Shown here: positions 1 to 7,074 of the stretch, piece after piece
Numbering within the stretch: the first letter of the stretch is position 1
Layout: each line of letters opens with the position of its first letter
Origin: JBDREF01 sp043820045
Lineage (GTDB): Bacteria; Planctomycetota; Phycisphaerae; Sedimentisphaerales; Anaerobacaceae
Length of the DNA stretch: 12,375 nucleotides
Assembly: GCA_043820045.1 (NCBI GenBank)
Contig: JBDREF010000505.1
Coordinates: 1-12,375, forward strand
Reading direction: 5' to 3'
The notes under the pieces: model-generated
What the model saw: only the letters and a program-made list of their open reading frames with translations
Database searches by the model: none
What the model was told of the DNA's origin: nothing
Translations under genes and position numbers: made by a program

Positions 1-716
1 GAATAGTCCCACCAGATGACGTCAACGGGGCCGTAGTTAGAGAAAAGCTCGCGCGCCTGGTGGTGGAGATAATCGACGTAGATGTCATGATTCCGCGGGC
101 CGTTGGGAGACGGCTTGCCCTTAAGCGGATGGGGCAACTGGTCGGCTTTGAGATAGTCGTATTGAGGGTGGTGCCAGTCTATGACCGAGTGATAGAAGCC
201 GACCTTCAGACCCTCATTGCGCACGGCGTCCACGATCTCGGCGGCGAGGTCGCGGCCGATGAGGTCATATGCGTCGTAGGTCGTGTACTGGGAGTTGAAC
301 AGGCAGAACCCATCGTGGTGCTTGGTGGTAAAGACCACGTATCGACATCCGGCCTGGCGGGCGAGTTTGGCCCACTCCTCGGCAAAACTTTCCTTCGGAC
401 GAAACAGCGGAACCGCCTCATGGGCATATTCCCACGTATCCACGCCGACGCGCTGCTGGATCCATTCCATGCCGCCGCGCTCGCCGACAGGCTTTCCGTC
501 CCACGTCCCGGCCAGACCGGAGTAGAGACCCCAGTGAACGAACATGCCGAAGCGACTGTCTCGCCACCACTGCATCCGCTCGTCACGTTGTTCTTTTGTT
601 TCGGTACGAGGCTTGTTCGCGCCGGATGCATTTTCTTTAGCGTGTACCGAAGACATCTGTATCAGAAAAAAAACGACTGCCAAACTGACTGAAATGACGG
701 GCATTATCCTTCTCAT
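1..716 (-). CDS. Alpha-L-fucosidase, GH29 family, exported (partial, C-terminus beyond left edge)
   Basis: Reading the minus strand from ATG at 716 gives 238 complete codons before the window ends. The first 26 residues form a signal peptide (basic MRR, hydrophobic core about 6-20, AxA-like end VHA). The catalytic domain starts near residue 45. Visible GH29 landmarks are HWG at 61-63, TKHHDGF at 131-137, YHSVIDWH at 175-182 and the strand VDVIWWD ending at Asp237, which sits where the family's catalytic nucleophile is expected. GH29 enzymes are retaining exo-enzymes that release L-fucose from glycans. The signal peptide places it in the periplasm or outside. An AGGA ribosome site lies 6 bases before the ATG. 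It is divergent from the oxidoreductase at 998. The missing part would hold the rest of the barrel and the C-terminal beta-sandwich. Family assignment is secure; substrate linkage cannot be read from this. Confidence 0.95.
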   Translation of the reverse strand, partial: MRRIMPVISVSLAVVFFLIQMSSVHAKENASGANKPRTETKEQRDERMQWWRDSRFGMFVHWGLYSGLAGTWDGKPVGERGGMEWIQQRVGVDTWEYAHEAVPLFRPKESFAEEWAKLARQAGCRYVVFTTKHHDGFCLFNSQYTTYDAYDLIGRDLAAEIVDAVRNEGLKVGFYHSVIDWHHPQYDYLKADQLPHPLKGKPSPNGPRNHDIYVDYLHHQARELFSNYGPVDVIWWDY

Positions 717-770
717 AACTTGTCCTGTGTTATCGTTTTGTGGCCTTTGTTCAACGTTCCTGTTCATGGA

Positions 771-798
771 ATTCTACCAGAGACGAGCATTGGCGCAA
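771..798 (-). promoter_or_regulatory. Candidate sigma70-type promoter for the GH29 gene
   Basis: On the minus strand, TTGCGC (798-793) is followed after 16 bases by TAGAAT (776-771), which differs from consensus TATAAT at one base. The predicted transcript would start near 764 and leave a leader of about 48 bases. The same TAGAATTC string forms the -10 region of the candidate promoter for the propeller gene at 5681-5708. Called by eye only. Confidence 0.4.
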
Positions 799-903
799 AG
801 GCGTATTATGAAAACTTTGGAGGCGGGCTTCACGATGTGGGCATCTACAGAAGAAAATAGGTTGACGCCGTATGGTTTTACCTTCTTTATGAGGCCGCTA
901 TTC

Positions 904-912
904 TGTTATAAT
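904..912 (+). promoter_or_regulatory. Extended -10 promoter for the Gfo/Idh/MocA gene
   Basis: The bases 904-912 read TGTTATAAT, a perfect extended -10 (TGnTATAAT). There is no good -35 at the right distance (TTCTTT at 883-888 is poor; TTGACG at 862-867 is too far), which is typical of extended -10 promoters. The transcript would start near 919, giving a leader of about 79 bases that contains the inverted repeat at 928-941. Confidence 0.5.
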
Positions 913-927
913 ATGGCCCGGAACGAT

Positions 928-941
928 GCCGGAGGTCCGGC
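928..941 (+). repeat. Perfect inverted repeat in the leader of the oxidoreductase gene
   Basis: GCCGGA, two bases, TCCGGC: 6-base perfect arms, about 10 bases downstream of the predicted transcription start. With a two-base centre it is more likely a protein-binding palindrome, or a 5-bp hairpin in the RNA leader. Function unknown. Confidence 0.4.
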
Positions 942-997
942 TGACCCTGGGCTCAGGACTCGTACATATGAAGATAGACTCAAAGAGGAGAAAGGAC

Positions 998-2410
998 ATG
1001 AATACTCGAAACGCCAATTCCGTTCGAACAGAGAAGAAGATTACCAGGAGGGGTTTGCTGGGAGGGGCCGCTGCGGCTGCCGCGTTTACAGTAGTGCCCC
1101 GTCATGTACTCGGAGGCGCAGGCAACACAGCACCGAGCGAAAAGGTCAACGTCGCTATCATTGGCACGGGCGGCCAGGGCATCGTCAACATGAAACAACT
1201 GTTTAACGAGCCGGATGTCCGCATCGCCGCTCTGTGCGACATCAATGAGAGCAGTGATTACAGCATGTTCTACTACGGCGGCACCGCTGGATTGAAACCG
1301 GCCCTTGAGCTGGTTCGACAGAAGTATAGCCGGCCCTGCCCGACCTACCACGATTACAATCAAATGCTCGATACTGAAGACATCGACGCCGTCCTGGTAG
1401 CGACGCCCGACCATTCGCACGCCATAGTTGACTTGGCGGTTATTGGCAAAGGCAAGCATCTCTACTGCGAAAAGCCCCTTTGCCGTACCGTCTATGAGGC
1501 CAGGGTCGTCACTGAAGCTGCGCGCAAGGCCGGCGTCGCAACGCAACTTGGCAACTTCGGCCACTCCAGCGAGGATATCCGCCTTGCATGCGAATGGATC
1601 TGGGACGGGGCTATCGGCGATATTCACGAGGTACACTCCTGGACCAGCACGGGCGCACGCCGCTGGACGAATTTCACCGAGCGGCCTAAAGAAACGCCTC
1701 CAGTGCCAGCCGGTTTCGACTGGCAGCGCTGGCTTGAGCCCGTGCCTCCACGGCCTTACCACCCGGACTATGCACCCGTTCGCTGGCGTGCGTGGTGGCA
1801 GTTCGGCTCCGGCACCATAGGTGACTTTGCCTGCCATCATTTAGACCCGGCCTTCTGGGCTCTGAAACTCGACCAGTGCGACAGCTTCAATGTCGAGGCC
1901 AGCTCCATCGGCACGACTGAGGAGACTTGTCCTGCAGGTTCTCTCATCTATTTTGATGTCCCTGCTCGGGCAGGCATGGTCCCGGTGCGAATCACATGGT
2001 ACGAAGGTGGGGTAATGCCGCCGCGACCGGCAGAGCTGGAAGCTGGAAGAAGCCTTGGCGAACACGGTATTCTGTTTGTCGGCACCAAAGGTTCAATCCT
2101 GGGTGAAGGCTGGTCGAGGTCACCTCGCATCATACCCGAGACCAAAATGAGGGCCTATAGCAAGCCGCCCAAGACCCTGCCTCGCGTCGAGGGGCACCAT
2201 CGCGACTGGCTAAACGCCTGTAAGGGCAAGGGCCGGGCAAGCACGCATTTCGAGTATTCCGGCCCGCTGAGCGAATTTGTCCTGATGGGCAATGTCGCCA
2301 TCCGGGCCGGCAAGAAGCTGGAATTCGACTGGAAGAACATGAACGTCACAAACGAGCCGGATGCCAATCGATTCGTAAAGCCGCAATACCGCGAAGGCTG
2401 GGCAATATAG
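998..2410 (+). CDS. Gfo/Idh/MocA family oxidoreductase, Tat-exported
   Basis: A 470-residue NAD(P)-dependent sugar oxidoreductase. I chose ATG 998 rather than the in-frame ATG at 926 because GAGGAG (985-990) lies 7 bases ahead and because the protein then begins with a proper Tat signal: TRRGLLGG at residues 16-23, an alanine-rich hydrophobic stretch, then a cleavage region near residue 42. The Rossmann fold shows VAIIGTGGQG (52-61). The family lysine is in YCEKP (156-160), and GDFACHHLD (275-283) matches the catalytic His region of exported MocA-like proteins. Known relatives oxidise or reduce sugars, often at C3, with tightly held nicotinamide cofactor; Tat export as a folded holoenzyme fits that. 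It converges on the propeller gene with a 47-base gap and no visible terminator. Substrate is not determinable from sequence. Confidence 0.92.
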   Translation: MNTRNANSVRTEKKITRRGLLGGAAAAAAFTVVPRHVLGGAGNTAPSEKVNVAIIGTGGQGIVNMKQLFNEPDVRIAALCDINESSDYSMFYYGGTAGLKPALELVRQKYSRPCPTYHDYNQMLDTEDIDAVLVATPDHSHAIVDLAVIGKGKHLYCEKPLCRTVYEARVVTEAARKAGVATQLGNFGHSSEDIRLACEWIWDGAIGDIHEVHSWTSTGARRWTNFTERPKETPPVPAGFDWQRWLEPVPPRPYHPDYAPVRWRAWWQFGSGTIGDFACHHLDPAFWALKLDQCDSFNVEASSIGTTEETCPAGSLIYFDVPARAGMVPVRITWYEGGVMPPRPAELEAGRSLGEHGILFVGTKGSILGEGWSRSPRIIPETKMRAYSKPPKTLPRVEGHHRDWLNACKGKGRASTHFEYSGPLSEFVLMGNVAIRAGKKLEFDWKNMNVTNEPDANRFVKPQYREGWAI

Positions 2411-2457
2411 ATGGCGACTTGCAGGGATTAGCCTGGCGCCGCCTTTCGCGTTCTCTA

Positions 2458-5400
2458 TTAGCGTTCTTTCATGCAGATGACAGTGCCGTTGCTGGTGGTG
2501 ATGAACAGACGGCCGCTTGTCGCCGCCATGCCGTCCCATACGGGCGGAGCGGACAGTTCGTACTCTGCGAGTTTCTTGCCGTCATCGGCGGCAAAGACCG
2601 CCATGAGGCCTCCTTTTCGGCCCTCCCATGCCCCGTGGGGATCTTTCGGATCGACTACATCGGGTGAGCCGGCCACGAAGATCGTATCTCGTGCTCGCAG
2701 CATGGCAGTGACTCGGATTCCGATATGCTGTTCCCATGAGAATTTCGGCCCTTGTTGGCGAGGTTTCGATGCGGCCTGCTTGCGATTTGCAGCAGGAGCT
2801 TTCAGTGGGATGGCCCCAAGTCTGTAGGCTTTCTTACCCGGACTGAAGACTGTCTCACGGCTACGGACATCATAGACTTCCACGCCGTACGCAACATCTT
2901 TGCCGAGAACCATCAGGCCCGATGTCTGGGCCCGACCGACCTGCCAGTTCGTTCGGTTGAACCAGCTCGGGTCGAGGTAGCCGCCCGTGGTGTAAAGGTG
3001 CAGCCCGGCGCGGTCGCCTGAGGATGATACCTTCATCTGCCGGATGAAAACGTTTGCGCCGTCGGTGGCTGGTATGTCGTTCAAGAGACCGGCCATCAAC
3101 TGGCCATCGGGTTCGGGCGACATCTTCCCCGTTTCAGGATCGGGGCTGTAGATGGTCTCGCTGTGGAGTACTTTGCCCGTTGCCGGCTCGACGGCGTAGA
3201 AGTGAATGCCTCCGTCGAGATACGACGAGCGGCCGGCGGCGAACCAGCATTTGCCATCGTGCACGAGTACGCTGCCGGGTATCGGCCAGGGCGATTCCAG
3301 TTGACCGAAGGCAGTCACGAGGCGATGACGCGCCACCGCCTCGAACCGCCATACAAGTGCTCCGTCGTCTGCGCGCAGGCAATAAACCCGTCCATCGGCC
3401 GAACCAAAGATTGCAAGTCCGTCGTACAGTGTGGGAGGTGAGTCCACACGCGAGCCCGCCGTATAGCTCCAGAGTTCTTTGCCGCTATCGGCGTCCAGTG
3501 CGTGGACGCTGTGCGTGTCGACACCGGCGAGGAACACTTTTCCTCCGGCAACGACCGGGGCGCTGGGCCCGGCGCCGATCTCGGACTTCCAGGCAACCTG
3601 CAGATCCGTGCCCACGTCCGACTCGGTGGCGCCGCTGCGCCAGGGGTCGTGGCGATACGTGGCCCACTCCTCCGGATTTTCGACTGTCGATTTCCGATTT
3701 CTAATCTGTCCGTAGGCCGGACCCTTTTCAAGCCGGGGTCCGATCTGCCCATTCGAACCTTGTCCTTCTCGGCCTTTCGGGGCGAGGGCGTTAAAGCCTA
3801 TAAGCTTGGCGTTGATGTAGCAACTGCATGGATGTGGCGTGACGTAGAGCAGGCCGTTGCACGGCAGATATCCGAGCAGGCAGCCGCTTCGCACCCAGTG
3901 GTTCTGATAGTTCTCCCCAGTAGAGAAGTCCACAAATTCCACCCCTCGCCGGCACGACATCAGAAACCGCTCCGTAATTTTGTTCCGGTAGCAGCGATGA
4001 TGGTGCCCTACGTTGAATATTTCCTTTGTCGAAAGTTCCCGCTGCAGTTCGCCGGTTCGCAGGTCGATCGCCTGTATGCGGTAGTCCACGACGCTCGGGT
4101 CCTTGGCCCTGAAGCCGCTGCCCCATGCGGAACCGAACTCGGTTTCGGCATTCACGTGGGTCCACACAGTCTGGCCCACGACGAACACGTCCGGCTGCGT
4201 GCAATGGCCCCAGCCGCCGTAGGGGTGCTTCCACATTTGCGTGCCGTCTTGTGCGTTGAAGGCGTAAAGCATCCCCGGCATGGTATGATAGGTGTGGTGT
4301 GTGTTTGGCTCTGGCTGGGCCAGCAGGACCACGCCGTCGTGGTACACCATAACAGTCAGGAGATATTCGAACATTCCCGAAAATCCCATCCGCCTCACCG
4401 CGCCGGCCGGCAACTGCGGGCGGTTGATCCGCCAGATACTCTCGCCCGAGCTTATGTCCAGGCAGTCGATTGCCTCCGTAGTCAGGACGAAAACCCTGCC
4501 GTCACCGGCGGCCAATTCGAGCCTGCCGAAAGGGTCCTGTGTCTGGGCGGTCCGGATAGGCGAAAACGGGCCTTTCTTCCAGAGCAGGCGGCTGGTCTCG
4601 ATCTCGACCGCGCAGATGTGCTTGCCGGGCGCCGGACCGGGACTCTCGTCCTTTCTGAGAGCCATCCCGACGGGCCTTTCAGATGGGTTGATCGAGATGA
4701 CCAGCCGTCCATCGACGCAGAGAATTTCGTCGGCGCCGGCCGTATCAGTGTAAACTTGTTTCACTTCGCCGGTGGCTGCGTCCAGTGCCGTCACAGGGGC
4801 GTCCGGGCCCAGGGTGACGTACACACTGTCGCCCACGGCAACCAGGCGCTTGCCGATATTCGACGGCATGGTAAAGCGACCGACGCTGGCGACCCCCTCG
4901 CCCGTGTCGGGCGTTCCACTGAATTCCTCCGAGCCCCACTTCAGCATCGGGCGCTTCCACAACAGCACGCCGCTGAAGGCATCACGTCCGGCAAGAAACC
5001 ACCTGCTCGGCACGGTTCCGTCCACACAGGTCGGCGTCTCGTCGCAGATGTAGAAAAGCCTTCCGCCCGCCGAGACCATCGCGCTGACGCTCGGCGTATA
5101 GCCGTGGCTGCGGGCCCATAGCGGGCCGGCTGTCCACTGGAGATGTTGGGGCGGGCCGACTTCGAGATCGCTGGCTACAGCGTTGCCGCCCGCATCGTGG
5201 AGATGATGCGTCCATTCATCGATTTCATCCGGCCACGGCTTGACAATTTTCTTCCATTTGGCCCCGGATTTCAGGTACGTTGCACCGTTGGGGGCGAGAA
5301 CTCGCATGCATTCCTCCAGTGATACCCCACCGGAATCCTCCACAACCAGCAGGTTCACCAGGTTGTCAGCATAGGGAAGGCCCGGAGCGTCGAGCGTCTC

Positions 5401-5661
5401 GACCGAGACTCTGCCGTATAGCCCCATCTTCCGGATATGCTCGCGTGCTTTCGCTACGGCGTCGGGTTTGGGGTCGAGCCCGTGCACGAGGCAACGGTCG
5501 TTGACACACAGGGCCGCGGTAAGCTTGCCGTCGCCGCAGCCGAGATGAACGATCAGTCCGCCTTTGAAATCTGTTTCTTTAAGGATATCAGTTGCTGAGT
5601 TGGCGAGAGCAACGGTAGAGACTAACATTCCCGCAAGCACTACTTTGGCGAGTGATTTCAT
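2458..5661 (-). CDS. Giant exported protein: SAM-methyltransferase-like domain plus PQQ-like beta-propellers
   Basis: A 1067-residue protein starting at ATG 5661, with AAGGAG 5 bases upstream. Residues 1-20 form a signal peptide (VALA/NSA). Residues about 25-140 look like a class I methyltransferase: motif I VHLGCGDGK (38-46), an acidic strand end GLDPKPDAV (61-69) and a later VNLLVVEDS strand. From about 165 onward there are PQQ-like (BamB/quinoprotein-type) blades, seen as repeated A-x-D-x-x-T/S-G-x-x-x-W motifs, such as ALDAATGEV, CLDISSGESIW, ALDADSGKELW and CLRADDGALVW. A linker near 640-665 separates a first propeller from a second that begins WATYRHDPWRSGAT. The linker carries the heptamer repeat at 3675-3702. 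No CxxCH haem motif is present. Similar fusions are, to my recollection, common in Planctomycetota, but I know of no proven function. It is divergent from the MFS gene. Confidence 0.85.
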   Translation of the reverse strand: MKSLAKVVLAGMLVSTVALANSATDILKETDFKGGLIVHLGCGDGKLTAALCVNDRCLVHGLDPKPDAVAKAREHIRKMGLYGRVSVETLDAPGLPYADNLVNLLVVEDSGGVSLEECMRVLAPNGATYLKSGAKWKKIVKPWPDEIDEWTHHLHDAGGNAVASDLEVGPPQHLQWTAGPLWARSHGYTPSVSAMVSAGGRLFYICDETPTCVDGTVPSRWFLAGRDAFSGVLLWKRPMLKWGSEEFSGTPDTGEGVASVGRFTMPSNIGKRLVAVGDSVYVTLGPDAPVTALDAATGEVKQVYTDTAGADEILCVDGRLVISINPSERPVGMALRKDESPGPAPGKHICAVEIETSRLLWKKGPFSPIRTAQTQDPFGRLELAAGDGRVFVLTTEAIDCLDISSGESIWRINRPQLPAGAVRRMGFSGMFEYLLTVMVYHDGVVLLAQPEPNTHHTYHTMPGMLYAFNAQDGTQMWKHPYGGWGHCTQPDVFVVGQTVWTHVNAETEFGSAWGSGFRAKDPSVVDYRIQAIDLRTGELQRELSTKEIFNVGHHHRCYRNKITERFLMSCRRGVEFVDFSTGENYQNHWVRSGCLLGYLPCNGLLYVTPHPCSCYINAKLIGFNALAPKGREGQGSNGQIGPRLEKGPAYGQIRNRKSTVENPEEWATYRHDPWRSGATESDVGTDLQVAWKSEIGAGPSAPVVAGGKVFLAGVDTHSVHALDADSGKELWSYTAGSRVDSPPTLYDGLAIFGSADGRVYCLRADDGALVWRFEAVARHRLVTAFGQLESPWPIPGSVLVHDGKCWFAAGRSSYLDGGIHFYAVEPATGKVLHSETIYSPDPETGKMSPEPDGQLMAGLLNDIPATDGANVFIRQMKVSSSGDRAGLHLYTTGGYLDPSWFNRTNWQVGRAQTSGLMVLGKDVAYGVEVYDVRSRETVFSPGKKAYRLGAIPLKAPAANRKQAASKPRQQGPKFSWEQHIGIRVTAMLRARDTIFVAGSPDVVDPKDPHGAWEGRKGGLMAVFAADDGKKLAEYELSAPPVWDGMAATSGRLFITTSNGTVICMKER
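3675..3702 (-). repeat. Four tandem degenerate 7-mers (consensus GRAAATC) inside the propeller gene
   Basis: On the minus strand the bases read AGAAATC, GGAAATC, GACAGTC, GAAAATC: four 7-base units in register. They encode residues 654-662 (RNRKSTVEN) of the giant protein, in the low-complexity linker just after RLEKGPAYG and just before the second propeller (EEWATYRHD). The reading frame stays open although 28 is not a multiple of three. The character is unlike the flanking coding sequence and suggests a small mobile or expanding repeat that landed at a tolerant site. Confidence 0.6.
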
Positions 5662-5680
5662 GGCAACTCCTTGCTGCTGA

Positions 5681-5708
5681 ATTCTAATCCTCTGCCATAG
5701 TACGACAA
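5681..5708 (-). promoter_or_regulatory. Candidate promoter for the giant propeller gene
   Basis: On the minus strand TTGTCG (5708-5703) and TAGAAT (5686-5681) are separated by 16 bases. Spacing and the TAGAATTC -10 string match the GH29 candidate promoter. The predicted start near 5674 leaves a very short leader, placing the AAGGAG ribosome site (5672-5667) almost at the 5' end, so the true start may lie further upstream. Confidence 0.35.
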
Positions 5709-5778
5709 TTCTATCAGTCCGTCGAGATTCTTGTCCGGACTTCTCGCACTAAAAACCCGAATATTGAGAGTAGTGCTA

Positions 5779-5806
5779 TTGCGATATTTGTCGGCACCGG
5801 TACAAT
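5779..5806 (+). promoter_or_regulatory. Candidate promoter for the MFS transporter gene
   Basis: TTGCGA (5779-5784), 16-base spacer, TACAAT (5801-5806). The predicted transcript begins near 5813, only about 17 bases before ATG 5830, and that leader has no Shine-Dalgarno-like sequence. It lies back to back with the candidate promoter of the giant propeller gene in a 168-base divergent spacer. Confidence 0.35.
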
Positions 5807-5829
5807 GTTGCACTTGTCTGTGTTCTGTG

Positions 5830-7074
5830 ATGAAGAAAGAATTTCCCCAATTTGTTCGTAAAGTGCTGACCGACGTTCGGCCTCTGTACGGGGCGGCGTT
5901 TGCGATGGCGATGAGTCTGAGCGTATTGTGGACGGCGATGCCGTTTATCGTTCGTAACATCGGCGGGACCGAAGAGCACGTCGGATACGCCTGGGCCGCC
6001 AATATGCTTGGCTATCTCCTGTGCCTGTTGTTTGCCGCGGCGATGTTGGGGCACCTCAACCCTCGTCGCGCCACACGTGCAGCCGCCGCGGCCATGTTCA
6101 TAGCCACGGTTGTGATGGCCTTCGTGGTTTACCACGCCATAGCCCACAATCAACTGGGCAGGCCCAGCCTCATCTGGACGATGATCGCCACGGGCATACT
6201 CGCCGGGGCAGCGATGTCTCTGTTTTGGCCGTTTCTAATGACCTGGGTTTCGGCCGATTACGAGGGCGCGTTCCTGAACCGTAGGCTCGGTACCTACAAC
6301 GGCATGTGGTCAGGTGCGGCAATCGGGGGACCTTTGATCGGCGGCTTGCTCGTGGATACGAGTACTTTTTGGCCCATAATTTTGAGTATTGCGTGCCTGG
6401 CGGTCTGTTTCGTTCTGCTTTGTCTGGCTCATGACGGCTCCGCCGGCAGCGCCGGTTCGAAAGAAGCGGCAGGCGCGTCGCAAATCGCCTTTGACAACGG
6501 CCTGCTGCTGCGCTTCAAGTGGATGGCTCGAATTGCTCTGTTCTGTTCGTGGGCTTGCCTGGGGGTATCGCGATCGCAATTTGCACTGTTTTTTACCGGC
6601 ATGGGATTTTCGGAAACGCAGTTCGGGATAGTTGTCACGATATTTGGAATCTGCAACTTCCTCGTCCTGACCGGCGCGGGCCGCCTCGCGTTCTGGCATT
6701 TCAAGCCGACGTTTCTTCTCGGCGTTCAGGTGGTCCTTGCTTTGTCCCTTTTTCTGATTATCTTCGGCCGCTCGCTTTGGGCCTTTGTGCCGGCATTTGT
6801 GATTATGGGCGTCGGTTCCGGTTTTGCCTATAGCTCGCACCTCTACTACGGCGCCTGCGGCAGCAGGAAACGATCCGCCCCGATGGCTATGCACGAAGTG
6901 ACCCTCTCGCTTGGCGTCATTGTCGGTTCTGGAACGGGCGGGTACGTCTCCACGCACTTCGGGCTTTACTGGCCCTATTGGTTCACCCTTGTCGTTCTCG
7001 GGCTTGGCATGGCGGCTCAAGTGGTAACGTGGATTGTCGTCAAAACCGGGCGGCGCATACGGCCCCCAGTTTAG
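5830..7074 (+). CDS. MFS family transporter, 12 predicted membrane helices
   Basis: A 414-residue inner-membrane carrier when started at ATG 5830 (MKKEFPQF). The open frame extends upstream to a TTG at 5731, but those extra residues look unlike an MFS N-terminus and the candidate promoter lies inside them. Hydrophobic segments are visible at about 18-38, 50-72, 82-104, 113-138, 157-176, 178-200, then a polar central loop (about 201-225), then 228-254, 264-283, 292-313, 316-340, 355-373 and 380-404. This is the usual 6+6 layout. MFS-like glycine-rich features include GMWSGAAIGGPLIGGLL (158-174, helix 5) and GVIVGSGTGGY (362-372, helix 11). No start-proximal ribosome site is seen. The stop codon overlaps that of the converging coiled-coil gene. 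Neighbouring glycan enzymes suggest a sugar or sugar-acid substrate, but the sequence does not prove it. Confidence 0.85.
   Translation: MKKEFPQFVRKVLTDVRPLYGAAFAMAMSLSVLWTAMPFIVRNIGGTEEHVGYAWAANMLGYLLCLLFAAAMLGHLNPRRATRAAAAAMFIATVVMAFVVYHAIAHNQLGRPSLIWTMIATGILAGAAMSLFWPFLMTWVSADYEGAFLNRRLGTYNGMWSGAAIGGPLIGGLLVDTSTFWPIILSIACLAVCFVLLCLAHDGSAGSAGSKEAAGASQIAFDNGLLLRFKWMARIALFCSWACLGVSRSQFALFFTGMGFSETQFGIVVTIFGICNFLVLTGAGRLAFWHFKPTFLLGVQVVLALSLFLIIFGRSLWAFVPAFVIMGVGSGFAYSSHLYYGACGSRKRSAPMAMHEVTLSLGVIVGSGTGGYVSTHFGLYWPYWFTLVVLGLGMAAQVVTWIVVKTGRRIRPPV

Noticed and set aside
60..692. 210-codon plus-strand frame at the left end
   Set aside because: The minus strand here carries unmistakable GH29 motifs running off the edge; the plus frame is its shadow.
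980..1840. 286-codon minus-strand frame opposite the oxidoreductase gene
   Set aside because: The plus strand encodes a clear Rossmann-fold enzyme; the antisense product shows no motif or ribosome site.
2411..2457. Bidirectional terminator between the convergent oxidoreductase and propeller genes
   Set aside because: The 47-base gap contains a GGCGCC palindrome but no stable stem with a T-run on either strand.
3502..5121. 539-codon open frame on the plus strand opposite the giant propeller gene
   Set aside because: Its translation has no recognisable domain, is rich in Arg, His, Val and Gly as expected of an antisense shadow, and the opposite strand has clear domain structure and a perfect ribosome site.
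6310..7020. 236-codon minus-strand frame opposite the MFS gene
   Set aside because: Highly charged composition typical of the complement of membrane-helix codons; no motif.
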